Assembly (NCBI GenBank): GCA_039519185.1
Contig: CM076847.1
Location: 72,203,864 to 72,267,863 of the forward strand
DNA from: Astragalus membranaceus
Lineage: Eukaryota; Streptophyta; Magnoliopsida; Fabales; Fabaceae
Length of the DNA stretch: 64,000 nt
Direction: 5' to 3'
The notes beneath the pieces are model-generated. The model was not told the DNA's origin and searched no databases. It saw only the letters and a list, made by a program, of their open reading frames with translations. The position numbers and the translations under genes were made by a program. Below, one piece after another: positions 54,179-64,000 of this stretch. Positions within the stretch are counted from its first letter, which is position 1, and every line of letters begins with the position of its first letter.

Positions 54179-55061
54179 GGTAAAAGTGCTCCCGGGGTCC
54201 CTTATCTTTATTTAAAGTAACGAATAAGTCCTTTATGTTTTTTTTGTCCCACATAAGTCCTTTGTCTTTCAAATTTTAAGCAAAATTAGCCTAAACTGTT
54301 AGTCTCCGTTCCAAAAATTGATCAGATGCTCCTCTCTTACCTATGTGGAAAACTCCTATCCTACGTGTTAAATAACAAACCTACGTGTCAAAATCCAAAC
54401 CTACGTGGACTAAAAAATATTTTACAGTAACAAATTGATACTTTAACTCTTGTTTCACAAAATCAATTCTACCCTAACAAAAAAACCATCGTTGGAAGCA
54501 TGAGAACAGAGAATAGAGAATAGAGAAATGGGGTCGAAGAAGAAACGTGAAGCGAGAAGAAGAAGAAACATCAAGCGAGAAGAAGAAGAAACGTGAAGCT
54601 TGCGATTGCGAAGAAACGTCAAGTGCTATTGCGAAGAAACGTCAAGTGCGATTGCGATTGCGAAGAAACGCGAAGCGAGAGTAGTAGAAGAAGAAGAAAC
54701 GCGAACAGAGAAGAAGAAGAAGAAGAACAAATCATTTTCTGGGAGATTGTGATTGCGATTCTGAAAAGGTGAGTTTTAAGTTTTGTATGGTTGGTTTTTC
54801 TTGGTTGTTGTAGTAAAAGACTTTCTTTATTAGGGTTTGTCTGATTAGGTTATTTAATAAATCACATGTTTTCAGTGGTGGGGTTTAGGATTTTGGTTGT
54901 TGTTTGTTTGCATCTAGCTCACTTTTGGTATGTGGTCCCTTTACCATGTTTGTCTGTCTTTGTGGTCCCTTTAACTGAATGGTGGGGTTTAGGGTTTTGT
55001 CTTTGTGTTACAATTAAAAAACTGAAGGTTGTAGGGTTATTTTTGGGTTGAACAGGTTATA

Positions 55062-55394
55062 ATGGATAGTTTTCTGGTTGATGTTCATCACTGTGGTCAA
55101 TTTGTGGACCCACAGATGTCTAAATATGAAGGGGAAGTGGCTAATTGGGAATGTGACACTGATAAGTGGTCCTACTTTGAAATACTTGGCATTTGTAAGG
55201 ACATGGGATATTTAGAAGTAGTTAGCATGTTTTATGAAGCAAATGGGGTAAAAAAACAATTAGTGGATGATGTTGGGGCTATGGAAATGATAAATCTGGT
55301 TTATGCTGTCGTTGTTTTGCAAGGCCTGCTGGTGATAGCATATATGAAGTTAGGCAAATCAAAGTGGAGAAAAATACACTGTCAACATGAATGA
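55062..55394 (+). pseudogene. MULE-1 transposase N-terminal region (PB1-like)
   Basis: MDSFLVDVHHCGQFVDPQMS ... WECDTDKWSYFEILGICKDM resembles the N-terminal PB1-like domain of plant MuDR-type transposases, with the typical HHGGxFV and W(E)xDxDxxSYFEI wording. After about residue 85 the sequence joins directly to the C-terminal part in another frame (about 55320), so the DDE core is deleted. Confidence 0.65.
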
Positions 55395-56092
55395 AGGATG
55401 TTGTTCATGTAGAAGATGGATGCTGACTGGCATACCATGTTGCCATGCAGTAACATGCTGTAATGAAAAGAAAATAGATCCTGAACAATTGATCCCTGAG
55501 TATTACAGAAAAGAGGCTTACATAAATTGTTATCAACCAATCATCTTCCCCACAAATGGTCCAAACATGTGGGAGGAAACACCGTACCCTGATATCTTGC
55601 CTCCACCAATGCGAAGAGCTCCAGGAAGACCCAAGAAATCAAGGAGGAAAGATGCAGATGAGAAAGTAAGAGACTCTACACAATTATGCAGGAAGGGAAT
55701 GGCAGGCAAGTGTAGCTGATGCAAACAAGGAGGTCATAACAAGTCATCTTGCCCTTTACCAGCACCACCTTCAACTGCAACAACCGAAGCTTCACAAACA
55801 ACTGGTACACCATCCCCAGCTGCTGAAACAGAGGCTTCACAGACAAATGCCCCAAAGAAGAAGGGAAGACCAAAGAAAACACATCACATTCCTCCTTCTA
55901 GTACACCTGCTGTTGCGCACCCAATTACACCTGTTGCACCCTCAATTGTTCATTCAAATACACCTGCTGCTGCTCATCAAACTGCTGCAACACAACCCAG
56001 GAGAAGCCCTCGAGGACTGTCCAAAGGTTTAGGAAATGTTGCAACACAACCATTGAGAATGAAACTACCAACAAGAAGGGCTCATTGGATTT
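55321..56092 (+). pseudogene. MULE-1 transposase C-terminal region: SWIM zinc finger, knuckle, AT-hook
   Basis: In the frame of 55387 it reads YEVRQIKVEKNTLSTMNE, then the SWIM finger CCSCRRWMLTGIPCCHAV, then the conserved region PEYYRKEAYINCYQPIIFP and a GRPKK AT-hook-like motif. A zinc knuckle follows (KCS, TGA stop at about 55717, CKQGGHNKSSCP), so a nonsense codon lies inside it. A second KKKGRPKK stretch and a Pro/Thr/Ala-rich tail end near 56092. The order is standard for MuDR-like transposases. Confidence 0.8.
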
Positions 56093-56372
56093 AGAAAATG
56101 TTGTAACTGTTTGGAACAATGTTTATGTTTAGATTTCTTATTTGGTACATGTATGTCCAACTTTGGAACAATGTTTAGTGCTTTTGTTATCTGCCTTTTT
56201 GGAAAACTATTTATTGGCAGATTTGGATGTATGGCCTTTTTGAAACACTGCATGTTAGTATGGCAGATTTGGATGTATATATGAAATGATCCTTTCATGG
56301 CAAATTGTATTTAACATCAATTTAAAATTCAACAACCAAAGTCAATTTTAATTTCACAGTTAATTTAATATT

Positions 56373-57406
56373 GGCTTAATTACAGTTTTGGTCCCCCTAG
56401 TTTTACCATCTCATGATTTTGGTCCCCCAAGTTTTAATTTGACGAATTTGATCCCCCTATTTTCCCAATTTGTAAAATCAAAGTCCCCCTCTTAATTTGG
56501 TCAAAATTAAAACTGTATTTTGACTTATTATCCTACGTGGCAGTCCACGTAGGCGCACTGTTCATCTTCCTCTTCACCCCCCCCTCTCTGGTTCCTCTTT
56601 CTTCCCCCCTCACCCCTCCCCCCACCACCTACCCACTCAGCTCACTGTTTCCTCTTCCTTTCCCTCTGTCAGCCACCAACGGCCACCCCACAACCACCTC
56701 CCTCCTTTTCCCTCCGTCAGCCACCGTGACCCCCCCACAGCCACGACCCCTCTCCCTCTACAAACCATGACCTCTCTCTCTTCGCATCTCCCCCCACCCT
56801 CGTTTTCCCTCTCGCTGTTCTCTCTCTCTCTTCGCATATCCCCCCCTCGCCGTTCTCTCTCTCTTCGCATCTCCCCCCTCGTTTTCCCTCTCTCTCTTCA
56901 CATCCCCCCTCGTTTTCCCTCTCGCCTCTTCGTATCTCACCCCCAAATCACCGATCCTCCCTCTTCTCACTGTCGCAAACTCTCTCTCGCTCACCGTCGC
57001 TCTCCCTCCTCTCTCAAACGCCGGCGCCATCACCATCGCAACCCCCTCGTTCTCTTTCTCTTTTGTTTTCTCTCTCTGCAGGGGGAGGGGTTCACGGAGG
57101 GGGGAGGGGGGAGGAAGAGGAACAGTGGACCAGAGAACAGGGGGAGGGGTTCACAGAGGGGGGAGGGGTGAGGAAGAGGAACAATGGAACAGCGGGGGAG
57201 GGGTGAGGAAGAGGAACAATGTACGCCTACGTGGAGTGCCACGTAGGATAATAAGTCAAAATACAGTTTTAATTTTGACCAAATTAAGAGAGGGACTTTG
57301 ATTTTACAAGTTGGGAAAATAGGGGGATCAAATTCGTCAAATTAAAACTTGGGGGACCAAAATCGTGAGTTGGTGAAACTAGGGGGACCAAAACTGTAAT
57401 TAAGCC
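56373..57406. mobile_element. MULE-2: non-autonomous Mutator-like element nested in MULE-1
   Basis: 183-bp terminal inverted repeats (56373-56555, 57224-57406), tips GGCTTAATTACAGTTTTGGT, exact 9-bp duplication TTTAATATT (56364-56372, 57407-57415). Each inner TIR end holds CCTACGTGG-CAGT/ACTC-CCACGTAGG, itself a hairpin. The interior is CT-rich (tctctctcttcgcatctccc repeats) on the left and GGGGAGG-rich on the right; no gene. Confidence 0.95.
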
Positions 57407-57546
57407 TTTAATATTCAACAACCAACAAAAGTGACAATAAAATACAACCATTACACATAACTTTTCACCTTTTGTTTACAAACAACAAACTAAAGTTCTT
57501 GATACATAAAGTAAGCATAACATAGTCCACCTAAACTAAACCAAGT

Positions 57547-58099
57547 TCACTTCAAGCCTAATTTTGCACCATGTCCTCCACTTTGGGTAGGATTGAATAA
57601 CAACATTGCACAAAATGCTCCTAAAAACAAGCATATAACAACAATAAACTTCATCTTCATCGATTTTTTCTCCTCATTCATAGTAATCAAAGTCCTCCTC
57701 AACATCGTCATAATTGCAAGCCTATCTGAGTACCACAAAAAATATCCACAGCCACATTCTATGCCAGGAGCCTACAATATCCAAAAGGATGAAACTGTGA
57801 TAAGTTGAAAACATAAAGGACTTAAATGATACTGAAAAATAACTTGAGGGACCTAATCGTTACTATAAAAAAATGCAGAAACGAGATCACCATGGCAGAA
57901 CCCATGAGCTTACCACAAAATGCCCACAACCCCAAAATGTCTTGCCTTTGTTGACTCCATCTTTGGTGACTGTGCGAATCACAGCTTTGCTTCCACAACC
58001 GCATTTTGGTGGTTTCGAAGGAACGCGTTTAACACCAGAAGCGAATGAAACAGAGTGTGAACTTCTGGATTGTGACCCGTTGGAGCGATAGGAAGTCAT
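57547..58099 (-). CDS. GRF-type zinc finger with C-terminal membrane segment, carried by MULE-1
   Basis: Two exons on the minus strand: 57914-58099 (62 codons) and 57547-57771, with donor TTTTGTG|GTAAGC and acceptor ATATTGTAG|GCTCC. The 136-residue product starts MTSYRSNGSQSRSS and has a GRF zinc finger: CGCGSKAVIRTVTKDG...GKTFWGCGHF across the splice to CGCGYFLWYSD. A hydrophobic span FIVVICLFLGAFCAMLLF near the C-terminus would anchor it in a membrane. GRF fingers bind nucleic acid in other proteins (topoisomerase III, APE2). It sits just inside the right TIR and faces the transposase. It may be MULE cargo or a second element gene. The frame is intact. Confidence 0.7.
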
Positions 58100-58406
58100 T
58101 GTTATGGTGTTTCCAGGTTTCTTCTACTATCTGGAAGCTTTCACATTTTTTCCTAGACCAACAATGGTGGAATTTTCAGATCTAGGGTTAAAATAAAGAA
58201 GATGAAGCTGATTTGTCATCCACATCATCCACTTAACGGCCACATGGACATACACAAACGACGTCAGTAAAAAAACGTAACCAAGGCTAATTTTGCTTAA
58301 AATTTGAAAGATAAAGGACTTATGTGGGACAAAACAAAAATAAAGGACTAATTCGTTACTTTAAATAAAGATAAGGGACCCCGGGAGCACTTTTGCCTTA
58401 TGCAAA

Positions 58407-61088
58407 ACAAACTACCCTTGAAGTCAAAGGACCCTGGCAGCTTTACTATACCTTGTTCCATTGAGAATTTCTACTCTGGCCGTGCCTTATGTGACTTGGG
58501 TGCTAGCATAAATCTAATGCCAAAGTCCATATAGACACAGTTAGGAGTAGGAACTGCCAGACCTACATCAGTGACTCTGCAATTAGCTGACAGAACACTT
58601 GCTTATCCAGAAGGAATAGTAGAAGATGTTCTAATAAAGGTAGATAAATTTGTATTCCCTGTGACTCAGTGACTCTGCAAGAACACTAATAGATGTGCAA
58701 AGAAGTGACTCTGCAATTAGCTGACAGAACACTTTGTGATTCTGGATTTTGAAGCAGACAAAGAAGTGCCTATAATATTGGGAAGGCCATTTCTAGCTAC
58801 TGTAAGAACACTAATAGATGTGCAAAGAGGAGAATTGACCATGAGAGTCAATGACCAAGAAGTCAGATTTAATGTCCTTAATCCCATGAAGTTTCCAGAC
58901 CCCAATACTGAAGAATGCCCATTTGTGGTCTCTCTAGACCAACTGGTTCAAAAACATTTTCAGAAAAGCACTGATCACTTGGAACAGTTGCTAAACAATA
59001 GTGAAGATTCAGGTTCTGGTGCAGAAACTACAGAAGAAGTGGAGCTAACAGTAAAAGAAGTTTGGGCCAGAAAGTATGAATCTCTTGAGCAAGAAAATTC
59101 TAACATAAGAGAGAATCTACCTTCCATTGAACAACCACCTACTTTAGAGCTGAAGGAGTTACCTACCCACCTCAAATATGCCTATTAGGGGGAAGACAGA
59201 ACCTTACCAGTTATAATAGCTTCTGATCTATCAGATGAGCAGGAACAGGATCTGATTGGTACACTGAAAAGACATAAAAGAGCAATTGGGTGGCAAATGT
59301 CTGACATTCAAGGTATAAGCCCCACCATCTGCATGCACAGAATTATGTTAGAAGAAAACTCCAAGAACTGCATTGAAGGGCAGAGGAGACTGAACCCCAT
59401 CATGAAAGAGGTGGTGAAGAAAGAGATTATCAAATGGTTGGATGCAGGTATTGTTTACCCTATCTCTGACAGTGCATGGGTTAGTCATGTGCAATGTGTT
59501 CCAAAGAAAGGAGGGGTAACAGTGATCACTAATGAAATGAATGAACTGCTGCCAACCAGAACAGTAACAGAATGGAGGATTTGCATGGATTATAGGAGGT
59601 TAAACAAGGCTACAAGGAAAGATCATTTCCCCTTGCCTTTCATTGACCAGATGCTGGACAGGTTAGCTGGAAAAGAATTCTATTGCTTTCTAGATGGTTA
59701 TTCTGGTTATAACCAGATAGAAATAGTCCCTGAGGATCGGCAAAAGACAACATTCATATGTCCATATGGAACCTTTGCATTTAGAAGGATGCCATTTGGT
59801 CTGTGCAATGCACCTGCCACCTTCCAGAGATGTATGATGGCAATTTTCTCAGACTTCATTGAAAAATCCATGGAAGTATTCATGGATGACTTCTCTGTGG
59901 TTGGGGAAACATTCCATCTATGCTTGTCCAACTTGGAAGAAATTCTAATAAGGTGTGAGGAGACTAACCTAGTACTGAACTGGGAAAAATGTCATTTCAT
60001 GGTACAAGAGGGTATTGTCTTGGGGGCACAGAATCTCCAAGAAGAGGTTGGAAGTGGACAGGGCAAAGATAGAAGTCATTGAAAGGCTACCTCCACCAAC
60101 AAACATCAAGGGCATCAGAAGTTTTTTGGGACATGCTGGATTCTATAGGAGATTCATAAAAAAAATTTCAAAAATCTCCAAGCCTCTATGCCAACTGTTG
60201 CAGCATGATATCCCTTTCATATTTGACGAAGAGTGTATGCAAGCCTTCAAGAAACTGAAGAGAACTTTAATAACTGCACCCGTTATTGTAGCTCCTGACT
60301 GGAGTAAGCCTTTTGAGCTTATGTGTGATGCAAGCGACTTTGCCATTGGAGTTGTACTGGGGCAAAGGTATGATAAAATTTTTCGTTCAATTTATTATGC
60401 TAGCAGAACACTTATAGAGGCTCAATTGAATTACACAGTCACAGAAAAAGAGCTTTTGGCTGTTGTCTTTGCATTTGACAAGTTTAGATCATACTTGGTG
60501 GGTACTAAAGTGATTTTCTTCACATACCACTCTGCTATCAAGTATCTGATCACTAAAAGAGATGCAAAGCCGAGGCTTATTAGATGGGTTCTCCTACTCC
60601 AAGAATTTAATTTAGAAATTCGTGATAAAAAAAGAGTGGAGAACCAAATTGCTGATCATTTATCCAGAATAGAAAGAGAAAATGCAGGTACAACAGGAGG
60701 AGAAATCAAAGACCACTTCCCAGATGAGAAGTTGTTGGCAATAACTGCTGAGGCAACAACCGCTGTAGCGGTTAGCGCTATCACGCTAGACGCTGCAGCG
60801 CCTGAACCTTCAACACCTTGGTATGCTGACATTGTAAATTTTCTGGTTAGCAAGGTGGTACCTGTTGAAATGAATTATCAGCAAAAGAGGAGGTTCTTCC
60901 ATACAGTAAAGCAATATTACTGGGATGAACTTTTTCTCTACAAGAAGTGTCAGGACCAATTGATAAGAAGGTGCCTTGCAGAGGAAGAACAAGAAAAAGT
61001 GCTACAGCACTGCCATGCTGCACCATGTGGTGGGCACTTTGGTGGGATCAGAACAGCTGCAAAGGTATTGCAATCAGGTTACTATTAA
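58407..61088 (+). pseudogene. Athila B Pol, main part (protease, RT, RNase H, start of integrase)
   Basis: Resumes after MULE-1. Protease DLGASINLMP is followed by TAG at 58532. A filler insertion lies at 58664-58732. TAG at 59186-59188 follows LKYAY. RT has ICMDYRRLNKA and FMDDFSVVG. One extra G in ttgggggcaca (about 60020) shifts the frame. RNase H (MCDASDFAIGVVLG) and the HHCC start (HFGGIRTAAKVLQSGYY) follow, ending at TAA 61086. A palindrome cluster lies at 60758-60803, in the linker between RNase H and integrase. Clearly non-functional. Confidence 0.92.
58664..58732. other. Templated filler insertion in Athila B pol
   Basis: About 69 bp not present in Athila A, made of copies of nearby DNA: gtgactctgca, then gcaagaacactaatagatgt (from about 58803-58826), then gtgactctgcaattagctga... 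(from about 58571-58601). The pieces join at short shared strings such as caaagaagtg. Confidence 0.85.
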
Positions 61089-61231
61089 AAGATGTGACAG
61101 ATGCCAGAGAACAGGGAATATTTCAAGTAAACAACCGCTGGAGCGGTTAGCGTGATAGCGCTAACTGCTACAGCGGTTGTTGCCTCAGCAGTTATTGCCA
61201 ACACCTTGGTATGCTGACATTGTAAATTTTC
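61089..61231. other. Scrambled segment in Athila B: foldback copy centred on a palindrome
   Basis: In order: integrase DNA with about 37 bp missing (61086-61132); a forward copy of the 60755-60775 palindrome; a 50-bp inverted copy of 60737-60787 (61147-61199, one mismatch); then a direct copy of 60811-60843 leading into MULE-3. After MULE-3 the pol sequence from 60835 onward repeats. It looks like polymerase jumping at the palindrome. Confidence 0.88.
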
Positions 61232-62437
61232 GGCTAAATAGCACTTTTGGTCCTTTATCTTTGCTCCAGATTTCACTTTGGTCCTTTATCTTTTTTTTGG
61301 TCCGTTTTGGTCCCCTCATGTTTCGTTTTTGTTTCATTTTGGTCCCTCACGTTAGTTTTGACTAACAGACGCCACGCTAGCGAGTAACTACTGACGTGGC
61401 GTCCATATTTCATTAAATGACGTGGCAATTTTCTTTAGTTTAAATAAAAAACAAATTAACAAAAATAAAAAACATTTTAAACAAAAAAAAAATTAACTCT
61501 CCTCTGCGTTCACTCTCTCGTCTCCTCTTCTCCACCGTCACTCTCGTCTCCTCCTCTCCACCGTCACTCTCTCGTCTCATCCTCTCCACCGTCACTCTCT
61601 CGTCTCCTCCTCTCCACCGTCACTCTCTCGTCACTCTCTCGTCTCCTCCTCTCCACCGTCACTCTCTCGTCTCCTCCTCTTCTCACTGTTCGCTCTCTCT
61701 CTCTTCTCACTGTTCGCTCTCTCTCTCTCTTCTCACTGTTCGCTCTCTCTCTGGGTTTTCTGGAGAAACGAAGGGGTGGGTGATCTGGAGAAACGAAGGG
61801 GTGGGTTTTCTGGGGAAACGAAGGAGTGAGATCTGGAGATCTGGAGACGGTGGTTGTGGGGGTTACGGTGGTTGTTGGGGGTTACGGTGGTTGTTCACTG
61901 TTGACGGTGGTTGTGGGGGTTACGGTGTTTGTGGGGGTTACAGTGGTTGTTCATTGTTGACGGTGGTTGTGGGGGTTACGGTGGTTGTTGGGGGGTTACG
62001 GTGGTTGTTCACTGTTGACGGTGGTTGTGGGGGTTACAGTGGTTGTTGTTTCTGGGTTCTTCACTATTGTTGGGTTCTGGTTGTTGTTCACTGTTGTTGG
62101 TGGTTGTGGGGCGGTGCACGGTGGCTGACGGTGGCTAAGAAACAGTGGTGGCTGAGACTCTAATTTTGTTTTTATTGTTTTTAATTATTTGTTAAATTAT
62201 GTTTTATGTTTTTAAAATTGAAATAACATAAATAATGATGTGGAAATTATTTTAGAATTAAATATGGATGCCACGTCAGTAGTTAACTGCCAGCGTGGCG
62301 TCCGTTAGTCAAAACTAACGTGAGGGACCAAAATGAAACAAAAACGAAACATGAGGGACCAAAACGGACCCAAAAAAAGATAAAGGACCAAAGTGAAATC
62401 TGGAGCAAAGATAAAGGACCAAAAGTGCTATTTAGCC
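61232..62437. mobile_element. MULE-3: non-autonomous Mutator-like element
   Basis: Long terminal inverted repeats (about 160-190 bp, tips GGCTAAATAGCACTTTTGGT) and exact 9-bp duplication TAAATTTTC (61223-61231, 62438-62446). The left interior is a tandem repeat of ctctccaccgtcactctctc (61500-61740), the right interior a repeat of ggttgtgggggttacggtgg units (61850-62110). No gene; the Gly-rich ORF there is an artefact. Confidence 0.95.
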
Positions 62438-63704
62438 TAAATTTTCTGGTTAGCAAGGTGGTACCTGTTGAAATGAATTATCAGCAAAAGAGGAGGTTCT
62501 TCCATACAGTAAAGCAATATTACTGGGATGAACTTTTTCTCTACAAGAAGTGTCAGGACCAATTGATAAGAAGGTGCCTTGCAGAGGAACAACAAGAAAA
62601 AGTGCTACAACACTGCCATGCTGCACCATGTGGTGGGCACTTTGGTGGGATCAGAACAGCTGCAAAGGTATTGCAATCAGGTTACTATTGGCCTACACTA
62701 TTTAAAAATGCTCAAGACTTGGTGAAAAGATGTGACAGATGCCAGAGAACAGGGAATATTTCAAGTAAACATGAGATGCCATTAACAAACATCTTGGAGA
62801 TAGAACTCTTTGACGTTTGGGGAATGGATTTCATGAGACCTTTCCCTCCATCTCATGGTAATCTGTATATCTTAGGGGCTGTGGACTATGTTTCAAAATG
62901 GGTAGAGGCTGTTGCTCTACCCAATAATGATGCTAAGTCCGTGAGCAAATTTTTGTTAAAAAACATATCTACAAGGTTTGGAACTCCAAGGGCCATCATC
63001 AGTGATGAGGGATCTCATTTTTGCAACAAATTAATTGAGACTCTCTTGGCTAAGTATGGAGTCAAACACAAAATTGCCACTGCTTATCATCCACAAACCA
63101 GTGGTCAAACAGAGTTATCCAACAGAGAAATTAAGAGGATACTTGAAAAAATGGTAGGGCCAACAAGGAAAGAATGGTCAATACATTTAGATGATGCCTT
63201 GTGGGCCTATAGGACAGCTTTCAAAACACCCTTAGGGATGTCTCCCTATAGACTGGTCTATGGAAAGGCTTGTCACTTACCTATAGAGCTACAACACAAA
63301 GCCCATTAGGCCTTGAAAAAGCTCAATTTTGACTACAATGAAGCAGGAGGTGCTAGAATGCTGCAATTAAATGAACTGGAAGAAATTAGGCACTTGCCTA
63401 TGAAAATGCAGCAATCTACAAAGAAAAGACCAAGGTATGGCATCACCAGAAACTACAAAGAAGAGAGCTGATTGAAGGAGAGCAAGTGTTGCTGTTCAAA
63501 TCAAGGCTAAAATTATTCCCAGGTAAGTTGAAGTCAAGATGGTCAGGCCCATTCAAGTTAGTGAAACTATACACCCATGGTGCAGTGGACCTCTATGATG
63601 AAGCAACTAACACCACCTTCAAAGTAAATGGTCAAAGGGTCAAACAATACCTTGGTGGAGATGTGGTAAGAAACAAAACCACAGTTGAATTGAAAGACCT
63701 CTAA
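62438..63704 (+). pseudogene. Athila B Pol, integrase part
   Basis: Starts with a second copy of the 60835-61088 stretch, then integrase: CDRCQRTG, MDFMRPFP (Gly to Arg next to the catalytic Asp region), SDEGSHF and SGQTELSNRE. TAG at 63307-63309 replaces Trp; a small deletion near 63390 shifts frame; the last part (63486-63704) reads the conserved C-terminus LLFKSRLKLFPGKLKSRWSG. All catalytic residues are still readable but the frame is broken. Confidence 0.9.
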
Positions 63705-63715
63705 TAAAAAGAGGA

Positions 63716-63764
63716 AGTCTGGCTGTAGACTCTTAAAGGAAGCGCTCTTGGGAGGCACCCCAAG
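63716..63764 (+). other. Two stem-loops just after Athila B pol
   Basis: AGTCT-GGCTGT-AGACT (63716-63731) and CTTGGG-AGGCAC-CCCAAG (63747-63764). Same order, spacing and loop lead (AGGCA) as in Athila A. Confidence 0.75.
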
Positions 63765-64000
63765 GAATTTAACAATTTTTGTGTTGAGTCTTTCTTTTTG
63801 CAGAAATTCAGCTGAGAAGTAAGAAGAATCAGTAAGAGTTTCAGATATCAGCAGTTCACGCTGCAGCGTGTAACGTTGCCAAGATGCTACAGCGGTTGTT
63901 GTGGGGAGCTGACCAAAGTCAAACAATAAAGTAAAACTTTTTCACTCCTGAGTGAGGTGGCACTTTTGTTCAGAAACTTATCCTAACTGCTCCCACATCA
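63765..64000 (+). other. Athila B region after pol, to the window edge
   Basis: Equivalent to the leader of ORF3 in Athila A. Contains palindromes at 63857 and 63883. ORF3 and the 3' LTR would lie beyond the window. Confidence 0.7.

Larger units (their letters stand above)
54179..58397 (+). mobile_element. MULE-1: Mutator-like element with transposase remnant and GRF gene
   Basis: 113-bp terminal inverted repeats (54179-54291 and 58285-58397), tips GGTAAAAGTGCTCCCGGGG / GGCAAAAGTGCTCCCGGGG, and a 9-bp target duplication TTATACAAA/TTATGCAAA (54170-54178, 58398-58406; one mismatch). Inside: N- and C-terminal transposase pieces without the catalytic core, MULE-2, and a minus-strand zinc-finger gene. 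It splits Athila B between gag and protease. Confidence 0.93.
52193..63897. repeat. Dispersed CGCT-RY-AGCG palindromes of Athila B
   Basis: Copies: 52193 (abutting the gag ATG), 53265 and 53272, 53874, 53895, 60758 (AACCGCTGTAGCGGTT, perfect), 60774, 60788, 61133, 61163, 63857 (CACGCTGCAGCGTG, perfect) and 63883. Most fall in slots equivalent to copies in Athila A, but with C/G at the inner arm positions where A has T/A. Confidence 0.9.
41941..64000 (+). mobile_element. Element B: decayed Athila retrotransposon, 3' end outside the window
   Basis: 5' LTR 41941-52082 (split by F), primer site 52089, gag-pol 52207-63704 split by MULEs, post-pol stem-loops, then 3' non-coding DNA to the window edge. 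Many stops and frameshifts, so it is non-functional and older than A. Its sequence relation to A lets the dispersed palindromes be compared slot by slot. Confidence 0.9.

Noticed and set aside
56537..57242. Pro/Ser- and Arg/Glu-rich ORFs on both strands
   Set aside because: Low-complexity interior of non-autonomous MULE-2, open in several frames by composition.
61780..62163. Gly/Val-rich 127-residue ORF
   Set aside because: Reads through a ggttgtgggggttacggtgg tandem array in MULE-3.

Overview
The window is nuclear DNA of a flowering plant, very probably a eudicot and perhaps a legume. It has spliced genes with GT-AG introns, AT-rich spacers, Ty3 and Ty1 LTR retrotransposons primed by plant tRNAs, and hAT and Mutator-like DNA transposons. 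The legume guess rests only on the general look of the Athila ORF3 protein and the MULE proteins. No bacterial or organellar features, tRNA, rRNA or CRISPR were seen.

Layout: (1) 1-3494 is a minus-strand chromovirus-type LTR fragment holding a 1.4 kb Athila-type solo LTR. (2) 4295-11170 is the only clear host gene, a three-exon TRICHOME BIREFRINGENCE-LIKE (TBL, YLS7/TBL17-18 type) polysaccharide O-acetyltransferase on the minus strand, with a non-autonomous hAT element in intron 2. (3) 11.9-14.2 kb is spacer with a small CCHC zinc-finger gene fragment. (4) 14.2-18.6 kb is a 3'-truncated Ty1/copia (Sirevirus-like) element. (5) 18.6-41.9 kb is a five-deep nest: a defective minus-strand chromovirus (C) holds a solo LTR (D), which holds a non-autonomous hAT, which holds a young Athila element (A, 21293-36599), whose ORF3 holds another solo LTR (E). 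Insertions D, hAT, A and E all keep exact target-site duplications. (6) 41941 to the window end is a second, decayed Athila (B). Its 5' LTR is split by a chromovirus with an intact ORF (F, 42852-51559), and its coding part is split by two MULEs; one of these MULEs contains a further MULE and a small GRF zinc-finger gene.

The most interesting signal is a short palindrome spread about 20-fold through Athila A, in LTRs, leader, gag, pol linkers, ORF3 and 3' non-coding DNA, with core ACGTT-RY-AACGT. The related Athila B carries a palindrome in many of the same slots, but its core is mostly CGCT-RY-AGCG, so both arms changed together and the dyad survived. An Athila-type solo LTR near the window start has a third version. 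This looks like a self-recognition motif that has co-evolved within each element, formally similar to the motif/anti-silencing pairs known from VANDAL transposons. The partner factor is unknown; the basic, coiled-coil ORF3 protein is one candidate. Other patterns worth checking are a terminal LTR hairpin that differs by compensatory changes in three families, two conserved stem-loops just after pol, a 33-bp-phased AATCGATT array in the copia LTR, and palindrome-centred template-switch scars in B.
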